DNA of 64,000 nt, from contig BSBN01001687.1 in the NCBI GenBank assembly GCA_027924645.1, positions 3,844,001-3,908,000 on the forward strand. Reading direction: 5' to 3'. This DNA is from Cunninghamia lanceolata (taxonomy: Eukaryota; Streptophyta; Pinopsida; Cupressales; Cupressaceae). The notes under the pieces were generated by a model, which saw only the letters and a list, made by a program, of their open reading frames with translations, made no database searches and was not told the origin of the DNA. Shown here one piece after another: positions 10,919-21,640 of the stretch; the stretch's first letter is position 1; the number at the start of each line of letters is the position of its first letter. Position numbers and translations under genes: made by a program.

Positions 10919-11785
10919 TGTATACCAGGGAAAAATCCATTGTTAGATCACAACATGCAAATCAAGATTAAAAACCCAGATACCTTCAAGAAATCCAACC
11001 TAAGTGATTAAAACAACATGCAACATAAACATGATCACCTAGATGCTTCGATTCCTTGGTTCAATTATGATTTGTTGATTGCTCATGTCTTTGCAGCACA
11101 ACGACGAAGATGAAGATTGATAGATGAGAGAAAGATAGGTAGAGGTTGATGGATGAGGTGGAATTTCAGCAGAGTGTCAATGCTTGAGAGAATCATCCAT
11201 GAGAATGGCATGAAAATGGGGGGTATAAATTGACAAATATGAGAGAATGGAAAGATAAAGTTTCCATTTTACAAGTGATAATTGAATTGGAAAGTTGCAT
11301 TGTGCAACTTGGGAAAAGAAAAGGAAAGTGGAAGAGTTCACTTGAGAGGGAAATAGTAGGTGAGAGAAAAGAGTTGAGTGGTGGGTGGAGAGAAAATAGA
11401 ATGTGAAAGAGTGATTAGAGAGATTAGTTGAGATGGAAATTAGAAGGTAAATCAAGTTAACTAGAGAGATAATTAGAGATGAAATTGGTAAGTGAATTTA
11501 ATTAATTAAAATAAAATTTTAATTAATTAAGTGGCATGATTGATTAAATAAATAATAATTATTTATTTAATCATAGAAGAGAGGGGAATAAATAAATAAA
11601 ATTTATTTATTTAATGATATGGAGGACATGGTTAAATTAAATAAATGTTATATTTATTTAATTTATTAGAGGAAATGTTAATTAGGTTATGAAGACATGG
11701 GCTATGATGGCGACAAATGGGTACTTAGGGCAAAAATGTTACAAGATGTGATGTTATGACAAGTGGACATTTTTGGGTGTCTACA
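10919..11785 (-). repeat. 3' LTR of element A
   Basis: 867 bp. It starts on the minus strand at 11785 with TGTAGACACCCAAAAATG. Nearly identical to 19139-19993 from about 11190 to 11785; the rest is more diverged. AT-rich palindromic runs of TTTAATTAATT and ATTTATTTAAT type fill 11495-11665. Confidence 0.92.
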
Positions 11786-11803
11786 TTTTGCCCCTCTTTG
11801 AGA
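11786..11803 (-). other. Polypurine tract of element A
   Basis: Minus strand reads TCTCAAAGAGGGGCAAAA directly before the 3' LTR. Copy C has the matching TCTCAAAGAGTGGCAAAA at 48494-48511. Confidence 0.85.
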
Positions 11804-12719
11804 TGATGTTCGAGATGATGAGATTTGTGTCGAGTAACATTATTTCAAAGAAGCTAAGACATGGATAGAGGAAAAAGATAGGATGATGATGGAATGATAG
11901 GATAATGATGCCCCCTTGAGAGGATAGGCGGGTTGGATAAACACAGGTAGGCTCTCAAAATGAAATGGATTGGCCAAGGAAGAAAGATAAGAAAATGGAG
12001 GAAAGAGATAAAGGATACGTTATGCTGCAATGAAAGTGAGCAATCATATGTTTGCTATAGCACAAACGTTATGCACCTGGGTATAAGGACCAAGGTGACG
12101 ATGTGTCTCATGCCCTAGCGTAATACAACCTTGTCTAGGTACAAGATATGAATATTAGCTGGGAGGATATTAATGCAAATGCAAGATAAAATGATAACAC
12201 ACACAAGCAAGCATGCACAAATGACACAAAAACAAACAAGGTATTGCCCCTGTCAAGCTGTAAACTGACAATTGATTGATGATGATGATAACGATAGTGT
12301 TGTCATTGTGGGGAATGGTATATCCCTAGAGCAACACAAAGATGGATTGATGATTGATGATTGATTAATGATTGATTGGGTTTACGACAAGATTAGGATC
12401 AAGACCAAGGATGTGGTTGGATAATTTGACAAGCTTAATTGACTTGGTTGGTATGGATAAAGGATGACTTGCATTTAGGTTTATTGGATGGATGATGGCA
12501 AGAAGTGATTGAAGAATTGATTGATGAAGATTGATTGGAAGAAATGTTTTGAAAGATTGATGAATTGATGAAGAAAGATGATAGAAGAACATGATGAGAG
12601 AAGAAAGAGGAATATCGTTTGTTGCCTGAATCTGGGTATTTCCTTCGTACTTCAGACTACCTACATACCCTGTATCCACGAGATCAAGGCATTAATGATA
12701 GAAATGAGATGTAGTTCTG
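11804..12719 (-). other. Element A 3' untranslated region with conserved block
   Basis: Non-coding region between the repeats and the purine tract, well conserved with 47583-48493 in copy C. The block at 12620-12690 (minus strand GGGTATGTAGG, then AGTACGAAGG and CCCAGATTCAGGC) is the best kept part and occurs at 47603-47660 in C. The open frame 12365-12679 runs through it but is not matched as a protein in C beyond the first 13 residues, so I treat it as non-coding. Confidence 0.6.
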
Positions 12720-12924
12720 ATTTTTTTTATTGATGGTGATGATGGTTGATTTGATTTTCGTTGATTGACTTGCTTTGATTTTGATTGAATTTGATTGTAT
12801 TTGTTTTGATGGATATGATGTGATGGATTGATTTTGATTGTTTAAAAGATTGGCTTGATTTGATTTGATGATTTGATTGGATTTTGATGATTGATTGATT
12901 GTTTGTATTTTTGTTGGATTTTAT
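12720..12924. repeat. TTGATT-rich degenerate repeat
   Basis: Short TTGATTTGATT-type units repeat irregularly. Copy C has the same kind of sequence in the other orientation at 47175-47560 (AATCAATC units). Confidence 0.75.
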
Positions 12925-13400
12925 GATTTTTTGTATTTTTGGGAAATTTATTTATTTTTTGTATTTTTTCAAGACTTTTTATAAATTTTTTGGATTTTTT
13001 CAGAACGTTTTATGATTTTTTTATGTTTTTTCAGGACGTTTTACAATTTTTTGGATTTTCTCAAGGCTTTATATGATATTTTTGGATTTTTCTAGGACAA
13101 TTAATGGTTTTTTTTGGATTTTGACAGGACAGTTTATGGTTTTTTTTGTGTTTTTTCAGGACTTTATATGATTTTTTAAAATTTTTTCAAGGCTTTTTGT
13201 AATTTTTTAGGGATTTTTTAAGACAATTTGTAATTTTTTGGTATTTTTTAGGACTTTTTGTAATTTTTTGGTATTTTTAGGACTTTTTGTAATTTTTTGG
13301 TATTTTTTAAGGACTTTTTGTAATTTTTTGGTATTTTTTAAGGACTTTTTGTGATTTTTTGGTATTTTTTTAAGGACTTTTTGTGATTTTTTTGGATATT
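12925..13400. repeat. T-rich minisatellite, unit about 31-33 bp
   Basis: About 14 units of the form AGGACTTTTTGTAATTTTTT followed by GGTATTTTTTA. The units become more regular towards 13200-13390 and more diverged towards 12930. The matching array in copy C is 46865-47160. Confidence 0.88.
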
Positions 13401-14390
13401 TGGGATATTTGGGATGTCAATGGATTTGCAATTTGTGCAGCCTTTGTGCTAGATACCAATGACAAGGAAGAAAACCAAGTCTAGGTGGCAGGATGATGGA
13501 GGTGGGATGAATGGATAAAAGAATGGGCGGTAAGGCATGGAAAGGAAGACTCATGAAAAATGATGGGATAAGAGGATAGGCGACATCAGATGTATGCACA
13601 AGAGAGCTAGGATGTGATCTCAAAGACTATGTCACACAAGAAATGACATGCCCCATTCTAGATAGTATGCTTGGGATTTTTCATGACAAAGCTCATGACG
13701 ATAGGACTCATGCTAGGATTAGGCTTATGACAATGGGATGATGATAGGACGACAGGATGGATTGGAAGGGATGAGGTATACCAAGAGATAACCAAAGCAT
13801 GTTTCAACATTTTGCCCCCAATCTTTTATCAAGATCAAAAAGAGGAAGGGTGGATGAATGGACGCAATGGGATAGGCGTATGTAAATGTAATGGATAAGG
13901 ATGGTAGGATAGGATATGAAATGGTATGATAGGACATGATAGTTTGAAAATGATATGGTGGATAAGACAACGTGCCCCCAAGTGTAGGTGACATAGAAGA
14001 TCAACTTACACATGATGCATGTTGGCCAGGTTTTCATCATGGTACTTATCTAGGGCGCATGTTTGCTAGGTTTTCACCGTTGGACGAAGGGATTTATCTT
14101 TACTTTTGTTTTTTGCTTTTTTCTTTTTTTTTTTTGTTTTTTTGTTCTTTTTTAATATTTTGAATTTTTTAAAACTGGGATAGGTGGATTATGGATAGGT
14201 GGACTCAAGTGTCTTGTTCCATGGTAGTCGTGCTAGATGGATGCTGTCGCATGGACCATGTCAAAATATGTTCATCAGATGTTGGTAAGGGATTGTGTGA
14301 AAGTGAGATGGAGAAGGTAGATGGTGGATTATGAGAGGTGCGATAGTGGATTATGATGCGGATTATGTATGGAAGATAGTGGATGGAGGG
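13401..14390 (-). other. Element A region downstream of the ORF, no gene
   Basis: Conserved with 45840-46860 of copy C, but no shared reading frame was seen. It holds a long T-rich tract at 14095-14165 matched by an A-rich tract at 46205-46245 in C. The minus-strand frames here (such as 13725-13994) are His/Pro-rich by composition only. Confidence 0.5.
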
Positions 14391-14391
14391 C

Positions 14392-17348
14392 TTATGCAAA
14401 AGCATGGCCCATAGGAAGGTGATATGGAAGATATGTAGGATAATAAATTAAAGGTGGGGAGATGGAGGTCGATGGAAGTGTTGCAGGATGGAAGGGAATC
14501 ATGACCAATGGTTGCACACACCATGATAAATGTTGAAGCTTTTGATGTGATGGTGGGGTAGGAAGCAATGGGGTTGTTTGCTTAGGACATGGATGACATA
14601 AGCATTTGGGGACCCACATAGACTCAGTATTTTTATGGTTTTTGCTTTTCATGTGGGATGGAGGATTTTGCTACTTTTGGATGGAATGGATAGAAGGAGA
14701 TGGTTGGGATTCACAAGAGGTGGATGCCTCATTTGACTTGATGGCTCTTTGCTTAGGGACCCATACCATTTTGCTTTTGGACTTTGCTTGTGAAGGTATG
14801 GGTTGGGATATATGCGGCTTTTGTGCATCTTTTGAGGTAATTGCTTGTTTCTTGGGGACCCATACCTTTTTCATTTTTGCTTTGAGGGGTGTGGGTGTAT
14901 GCAGCTTTGGGGATGGGTCTAGCTTTGATTCTTTGCTTTTGGATTGATATCCTAAGGCATTAGAATTTTTAGGATTTTTGACTTTATAGGTAGAGGCATC
15001 TAGATTTTTGCCTTTGAATCCCATAGGGTGAGTGGCAGTGGAGGGATAGGTGGAAACTCCTTGTTTAGACAATGTGTGCATTTGTTGGTCATGATTGGGA
15101 TTTGTAGAAGATTTATGGATGGATGGATAAGGTGTTGGAAGTAGTGGAGGTAGAGTAGATGGAGGGATATTAGGAGTTGGAAGAAGCAGAGGCAAAGTGG
15201 ATGGTGGAATGTGTATGGTCACATGCTTTTGCAATTTGTAGGATGAGGGAGGTGGAATGGCAACATATGACTTAGGTGTATGATAGGATGTGCAATGGAA
15301 AGTGGTGGACTTAGGAGAGATGAAGGGATTACCAACATCATTAGTTTGTTGACCTTGAGGGTGTATCCAATGCCAAATAAGCATGGATGAGGGACTTTGA
15401 CATGGATCGGCTCCAAAACACCTTGTTCAAGAAGGCCTAGGCCTTTACCTTGATAGTTCATGTTTTGGAGGATGCGGTCGACTATGGGACTAGGTGTAGG
15501 TGGAAAACTAGACACGAGTTCCTTATTGGATGGAGAGGGTGAAATGGAGGATAATGGTTGTTGGTGTTCTAAGGAGGAACATTCATGGATAAAAGTGGAT
15601 AGACAACTATGACATGATGGTGGAGTTGCGATAAGATCAATAGTAGGTGATGGAGGGTCATTAGGATCTTGCTTGTGTTCATGTAGATCTAAGGTGACCA
15701 TTTGATCTTCTATGCTTACGTGGGAGGCACATGTCTCATCAAGACAAGTGGAAGTTGTCTCATTAGGGTTAGATGGAGGATGGATAGGAGAAATTTGGAT
15801 ATCTTGCTCATAGATGGGCATGGAATCATGAATAAGATCAAGGTGCTCATAGATAGCTTCCTCATAGGTAATATCATCTTGATCATGGAAGAGGTAAATG
15901 TTATGGATGGGTAGCATAGATGGAATGTAAGGGATTTGATCCTGACTTAGATTAGGGACTAATGTTTCCACATACTTAGGATCATGTTCTTGATATACCT
16001 ATTGGGTTACTTGGATGGAAGTATAAGGCTCTTGGATAGGCTTTTGGTCGACAACATGAGGGTATGATAGGTCTTGATGTAGACTCATGGGAGAAGTCTT
16101 TTCAATAAGCTCAATGGTTTGTGGATCACATGGTGGAGTTGGAGGAATAAGCAAGGTATTGGGAGAATCTGTGATAGGCTAAAGAATGGGACTTTGATGA
16201 CCTAGCAATGATTTATTCCTCACTAATAGCCAATGGATCACATCCTTTGCAAGAGTATGGGTAAATGGACAATATAGTGGATGGAAAATGATGGTGGAAG
16301 TTGAAGGCTTTGGATTAGGACTTGTGGGATGGATAATGGGATTAGTTGGGCTAGGACTTGGGCTAGATGGAAGAATATGAGGATTAGATGGATTGGTTTT
16401 ATCTAACCCAATCTTGCCACAATCTTTTAGGTTCTTGATCAATCTTTTGAATTGTTTACAAGTGGATATGATATGGCCCTTACACCTATGGTTTGCACAA
16501 TATTCATCATCTTTATACCAATGGGGTTTAAAGTAGACTTCTTCAAAGGATGTTATCGATGGAAGCTCAATCAAATTTTCTTGGACTAATTGTTGCAGGG
16601 TCATCTCTAAGGGATCCTTTAGTGGAGGGCTTAATGGATTAGAAGGATGACATGAAGGTGTTGGGGGAGGACTAGTTGACTTATGTGTTGGCATGTGCTC
16701 GAATGGTGATGGAGGATGCTCATAAGATGCTTGCTCTACGTTGGTGTCTCCCTCGTCAAAGGTTATTAAGTCTTGTTGCAAAGGCAAGCTTAGGGATACT
16801 TGATTTATGTACAAAGGGTCACTTAGACTTGAGTCAAAGGTTATTGGGTCTTGTTGAATAGGTGGACTTAAGTCTATTAGGTCTTGTGGCAAGAGTGGAC
16901 TTGGCTTCACTTTATTTATGTACAAATAGCCACTCAGATTTGCATGTTCATGTTGTGGGGGCCATTGATAGTCTTGTGAATGGGTTTGATGAAGAGATGA
17001 CACATAGGAATTTGGTTGAATGTGTTGGAAATTGTGATGGTGTTGTGGTGGAGGGATCACATAGGATAATGGTTGTTGAGGGCTGGAGTGATATGGATAA
17101 GGGTTGATATTAGAAGAAATGGGATAGGTTGGTGCGGGGGTAACATGATAGGTGGATGGATAGGGTTGATGTGATGATTGGATTTGGGATTGTTGGTATT
17201 GGATTATGGTTTGATGTTGTGGGAATTGCTGGTGTTGTGGTGGCTTAGGGATTGGTTCCTTTCTATATAGCCACTCAAGGGTATCAAGCATTCTTAAGAT
17301 GCCATAAGGATCATTCTCATAGGTCTTGTTTGGGAATGTCATGTCCAT
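14392..17348 (-). pseudogene. Element A Pro/Ser-rich polyprotein with zinc knuckle and G-patch, broken
   Basis: One long minus-strand gene, now in pieces: 17348-16179, then after TAG 16181-16179 the same frame at 15971-15219, then a shift to the frame of 15384-14671 and 14652-14392. The start ATG at 17348 opens MDMTFPNKTYENDPYGILRM. A Gln/Pro/His-rich region follows, then a knuckle-like YCANHRCKGHIISTC near 16450-16510, a conserved FHPLYCPFTHTLAKDVIHWL, an acidic segment (HDQDDITYEEAIYEHLDLIH), and a G-patch (ILQNMNYQGKGLGL, then EQGVLEPIH) at about 15400-15488. Near the end VWVPK/MWVPK motifs occur three times (14837-14871, 14741-14775, 14590-14625). The knuckle suggests a Gag-type RNA-binding role and G-patches often bind RNA or partner helicases; the true function is unknown. 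Confidence 0.75.
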
Positions 17349-18729
17349 GTTTAGAAGTGGTAGATGATGATATGAGGATGTGGGATGAATAAGATGTGAT
17401 TTGGATAAGAAATGGATGAAGTTGATTGGGTAATGACTAGGATGAAGTGATTAGGCTGAAATTAGAATGATGACTTGGCTAGGATGGTTAGGATTAGAGG
17501 ACTAGATGATGTGGCTTAGAATATGTGTGGATGAGATAGTATGAGATTGTTTTGCAATAGGGATATTGGTTTTGATAGATTTTTTAGCAATTTTATGGCA
17601 AGAAAACAAGATGGAAGACATTCATACACAAGACATGCTCAATAATTACATCCTAAGGCTAGGCAAAGGCTATATTTGTTGGATCCCCTAGTTGTGCTTA
17701 TTCAAAGCGGGTAGCTCCAAGATCTTGGTAGCATCGGCTCCCCTCCACGGCACTCACTTCTCACGCATACCAAGATCTAGGTTTCCCAAGGCTCGTCCCC
17801 CCATAAAACCTTAGGATTGTCCCTACTACCTCTACTAAGAACCACATGAATCAGGGTGGCTTGAAAGGTCCCACCTTCTGCGCCAACAAATATGGGTTTT
17901 TGGTCACTAAGACGTGGTGTTTAGTTCAGGTTTCCGTTCAGGTGGCTATATGTGTGGCAACGCTACTCTTCATTATGGAGTCTCCTAGCCCAAAGAGGTT
18001 ACACTCTATGGGGTTTTGGGGGAGGTTGGCTGTTAGTATAGCAGAACAACACCCGTCATTTGTGACTTTCATCACAAATGCATTATTTATATAGCGGATT
18101 GGAATGGTATGGCTTTGACCTATTTTTGCTTGGGTTGTATCCCTTCTCACAATAGGAAGGTAGGCCCTCTAGAGTTGGCAATGATTTCTCGTGCACCCCA
18201 GATCCGTTGGTTAGGCAGGGGAGAGGATACTCTCATTGCCAAGTCAGGTTACAATCAGACTAGACAAGCAAGCTCAAAAAATGAAAAGTAGACACAATGA
18301 AGACAAATTATTAATTTTAAGCACCAAACTGAAGTGTGCCTACTTTAGTGATAAATGATCTACAAGAAACATGTGAGTAGTTTTCTTGCCGCCATTCTTT
18401 GACATGCAATTTTAGTCAAGCTGTACAAATAAATTATCAGTTTCTAAAGAAAAGAAATCTGTTAAAAATTTGGAATAAATGATTTGATACAGAAAAATAG
18501 AGGGTATAAACAGAAAATTTAGATGATTCCACACAATTTTAAAAAAGAATTTGTTAAATTTTGATGTGTTTTGCTCCAGTTATGTGCATTTTAAGTTTAA
18601 AAGAAGGTTGAAATTAGACAGAGAAATTACCTACCAAAATGGTAGAATTACCTGAAGATATTGATGCTACTATGAAGTTTACAAAGTCATCTTTCCAACT
18701 CCTATAAAAATGCAAAAAATTGATATGAT
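17349..18729 (-). other. Element A leader, upstream of the ORF
   Basis: Non-coding on the minus strand and conserved with 34400-34683 plus 42322-43080 of copy C. It includes the unoccupied site for the L5 insertion: CTCAC at 18146-18150 is, on the other strand, the GTGAG at which chromovirus G2 entered copy C. Confidence 0.65.
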
Positions 18730-18920
18730 ATGTGAAAGTTATGGCAGTTTTAAAAAATAAAACTATTTTAAGCTTTAAAAACACTATTCATGGCCTGAAA
18801 ACACTGTTCATGACCGGAAGTACTATCCACTCTGAAAACGCTGTTCACTTCTGGAAATACTATTCATCGCCGGAAAGCACTGTTCACCACCAAAAACACT
18901 GTTCATCACCTTAGAAACAT
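18730..18920. repeat. Tandem repeat, unit about 19-22 bp, in element A leader
   Basis: At least six units of the form AAACACTGTTCATGACCGG occur between 18778 and 18915, with variation. Copy C lacks this array at the matching place and has a different short repeat (33725-33860 and 34180-34310). The open frame 18732-18914 is only this repeat read through. Confidence 0.85.
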
Positions 18921-19115
18921 TTGTTTAAATTTGACCTACAGCAAAAATGGTCAAATTATATGTCTTTCCTCACCTCTTGGGCCTTCTGGATGCAACTGTG
19001 ATGTCTGTTTTAGGCCTAGAGATCACCTGCAACAAATTCTTGCAAAAACTCACAAACGAAGGTTAGATGAAAACACGAATTTTTAAAGTAAAAACCTATA
19101 AAAACTAATGATTCA
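18921..19115 (-). other. Element A leader next to the primer site
   Basis: Leader sequence between the 18.8-kb repeat and the primer site. No gene seen. Confidence 0.5.
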
Positions 19116-19133
19116 GTCCCACCAGGCGTGCCA
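19116..19133 (-). other. Primer binding site of element A
   Basis: Minus strand TGGCACGCCTGGTGGGAC, 5 bases after the LTR end. Copy C has TGGCATGCCCAGTGGGACC at the same place. It starts with TGG, complementary to a tRNA CCA end; the tRNA is not assigned. Confidence 0.75.
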
Positions 19134-19138
19134 TTTTA

Positions 19139-19993
19139 TGTAGGTGAAAATTTACCAAATCAAGTAAATAAGATAGATTCAACCCAACACTCAAGAAATC
19201 AAAACCCAACACAAACTAAAAGACATGCAAATTGAAACAATTTCACCTGGGTCATTAGATTCCTTGTTTTATTTTGTTGATTGCTTCACGTTTACAGCAT
19301 AACCATGATAGGAGATTTGATGGATGAGAGGAAGATAGATTGATGATGGAAGATTGATGGATGAGGGAACAATTTGGCAGAGTGACGGTACTTAGAAAAT
19401 TCATCCATGAGAATGGCATGAAAATGGGGGGTTTAAATAGACAAATATGAGAGAATAGAAAGATAAAGTTTCCATTTTACAAGTGATAATTGAATTGGAA
19501 AGTTGCATTGTGCAACTTGGAAAAAGAAAAGGAAAGTGAAAGAGTTCACTTGAGAGGGAAATAGTAGGTGAGAGAAAAGAGTTGAGTGGTGGGTGGAGAT
19601 GAAAATAGAATGTGAAAGAGTGATTAGAGAGATTAGTTGAGATGGAAATTAGAAGGTAAATCAAGTTAACTAGAGAGATAATTAGAGATGAAATTGGTCA
19701 GTGACTTTAATTAATTAAAATAAAATTTTAATTAATTAAGTGGCATGATTGATTAAATAAATAATAATTATTTATTTAATTATAGAAGAGAGGGGAATAA
19801 ATAAATAAAATTTATTTATTTAATGATATGGAGGACATGGTTAAATTAAATAAATGTTATATTTATTTAATTTATTAGAGGAAATGTTAATTAGGTTATG
19901 AAGACATGGGCTATGATGGCGACAAATGGGTACTTAGGGAAAAAATGTTACAAGATGTGATGTTATGACAAGTGGACATTTTGAGTGTCTACA
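19139..19993 (-). repeat. 5' LTR of element A
   Basis: 855 bp, minus strand, starting TGTAGACACTCAAAATG at 19993 and ending CACCTACA at 19139. The CTAAC duplication follows at 19994-19998. Confidence 0.92.
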
Positions 19994-19998
19994 CTAAC

Positions 19999-20629
19999 AT
20001 TAGACTGCTAGAATCTTCAACATTTTATGGTGCCTTCCATAATTATCTTTTTTTTTAATTGCAATATAAAAATGCCTCAAAGAGGCATTGAAGACCTCCC
20101 TCCACATGGCACTAAGCATTTGATTATGTCATGCCCACATTTCACGTGCGTTCACAACATGCAAACACGCATGTTATGTCCACACATGACATGTAGTCAT
20201 GATACGACATATCAAAATTTTTTCCCTATCTACTTCGAAAACCTCCCTCGCACGCGCAAGCGTGCTCGGTGCATTTGTTTAAGTTGTCTAATTTATTGTT
20301 GATACAGAATATTCCACTCACATGTGCAAGTCGATATTGTTTACTATGTTTGGTGTTGGTTAAATTTTGCAACGTTTTAGGTTTTCTCTGGTAGGTGATT
20401 GGTGTTTAAAAGAATTAATAGTTTCTTGTTCGTTTGGTTACGCCTTTCCCTATTTTCTCTTATACAGGTTTCTTTGTGGCAATTAATTCCAAAACGTTAA
20501 CTATTTTACTACTTGGTAATTCATTCAGAAAAGATAACTTCCGTAAATACAATTTTCTTTACAAATGAACAAATGTGTCAGAATAATTATATGATTTTCA
20601 ATTATCCCCTTTGATATCGTTTAATAATA
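19999..20629 (-). other. M interior, no gene
   Basis: Resumes the host element after A. A hairpin near 20072-20090 (TGCCTCAAAGAGGCA) echoes that at 10860-10890, on the other side of A. The short frame 20027-20302 has no family features. Confidence 0.4.
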
Positions 20630-21060
20630 AATTATATATATATATATAGTTATATTAATTTAGAAATTTCTTTTCAATATAAGAAATGGTCTTTTATAAA
20701 AATGTATTTAATTCGATTTAATAATATACTCACCATTGAATATTTTTACTTTACAAATGGAATCTCCACCCAAATTTATTTATTTATAAATACATATTTT
20801 TATATTTATATATATATATAAATTATATATATATATAAATATGTATATTTCATATATTTTTAAAAATTCCTAGAGTGTAAGCACATGTCCTTGCATCTGA
20901 TACATATATAAATATATAAATATATATATATATATATATAGGGTTATATATATATACATTTATATATATCAAAGTTATTGGAATATTGATAATGGAATTC
21001 CCACTAACAATTTAGTCTTTTTTTTTAATATCAACAACTTATACCATTAAGGGTTAAAAA
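20630..21060. repeat. AT microsatellites and AT-rich spacer
   Basis: (TA)n and TATATAAA-type runs at 20632-20650, 20806-20850 and 20900-20970. Confidence 0.85.
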
Positions 21061-21084
21061 CCCTAAAGAAAGCTCTTATTGAAC

Positions 21085-21370
21085 AAGTGAAGAATTGCAG
21101 GGGAAATCGCATGGCGGTGGTGGCGGCGGTGGAGCTCCCAACACAGAGCCGAGCGTATGGAGAAGGGGCGTGGGGTGGATCGCACGGAGGGGGCAGTGCT
21201 TTGGTGGCTGCGTTTAGCGGCGGTGATGGCACGGTGGACACGAGCGGGGCATGGCCTGTGCAAGGCTGCGGGAATATAAGGTAGGGGATGTGGGGAGGGG
21301 CGGAGCCCCACCCCACACCTCATGGTTTTATTGTAACTGCGGTGGGGTTTCAAACCCCCACTGCCCAACA
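21085..21370. other. CpG-rich patch inside AT-rich DNA
   Basis: A sharp change in composition: GC-rich with many CpG dinucleotides, GGCGG repeats and an open frame on each strand (Gly/Ala-rich 21087-21284 +, and 21063-21413 -). Neither resembles a known protein. A near-perfect 29-base hairpin lies at 21289-21317 (TGTGGGGAGGGGC against GCCCCACCCCACA). It could be a gene fragment, a promoter-like CpG patch or a short insertion. The edges are abrupt but no target duplication was found. Confidence 0.5.
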
Positions 21371-21449
21371 TATATTCTTCTACTGTGTATAAAACACAGC
21401 GACCTCTAATCACATTTCCTCACTATTTCAAATCTTTATTATTATTTGA

Positions 21450-21640
21450 TAATGATATATATATATATATATATATATATATCATTTTCACGATTATACT
21501 CAGTTGAATACTATTTAAAAATATATATATATTTGTATATATATATAAACATTCACAAATGTACATTATTTTCATTTCCTCCAATTTATTTTAAATAACT
21601 AATAAGTAAATGAATATATATATATATTTATTTATTTATC
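21450..21640. repeat. (AT)n microsatellites
   Basis: A pure (AT)n run at about 21451-21482, then shorter runs at 21520-21548 and 21613-21632. Confidence 0.9.

Larger units (their letters stand above)
10919..19993 (-). mobile_element. Element A: 9-kb non-autonomous LTR retrotransposon
   Basis: Bounded by CTAAC on both sides (10914-10918 and 19994-19998), a perfect 5-bp duplication. On the minus strand the order is 5' LTR 19993-19139, primer site, long leader, one large broken ORF (17348 to about 14390), low-complexity DNA, purine tract and 3' LTR 11785-10919. No protease, RT or integrase is seen. The protein (knuckle plus G-patch) and the primer type recall the Tat/Ogre side of Ty3/gypsy, which is inference. 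A second copy (C) lies at 32715-49343 on the opposite strand with almost the same length, about 9.0 kb without its insertion. That both copies lack pol suggests this is the family's normal form. Confidence 0.88.

Noticed and set aside
12925..13400. Possible CRISPR-like array of regular units
   Set aside because: Units adjoin without unique spacers, and the sequence is low-complexity within a plant retroelement.
15702..15914. Plus-strand frames inside element A (also 16676-16861, 16862-17107)
   Set aside because: They are shadows of the minus-strand Pro/Ser-rich gene, whose frame is the one conserved in copy C.
18732..18914. 60-codon repeat protein
   Set aside because: Only the 20-base tandem repeat read through; absent from copy C.
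21087..21284. Gly/Ala-rich small protein gene in the CpG-rich patch
   Set aside because: No family match, both strands are open because of high GC content, and no start or splice context supports it. Kept as a patch, not a gene.
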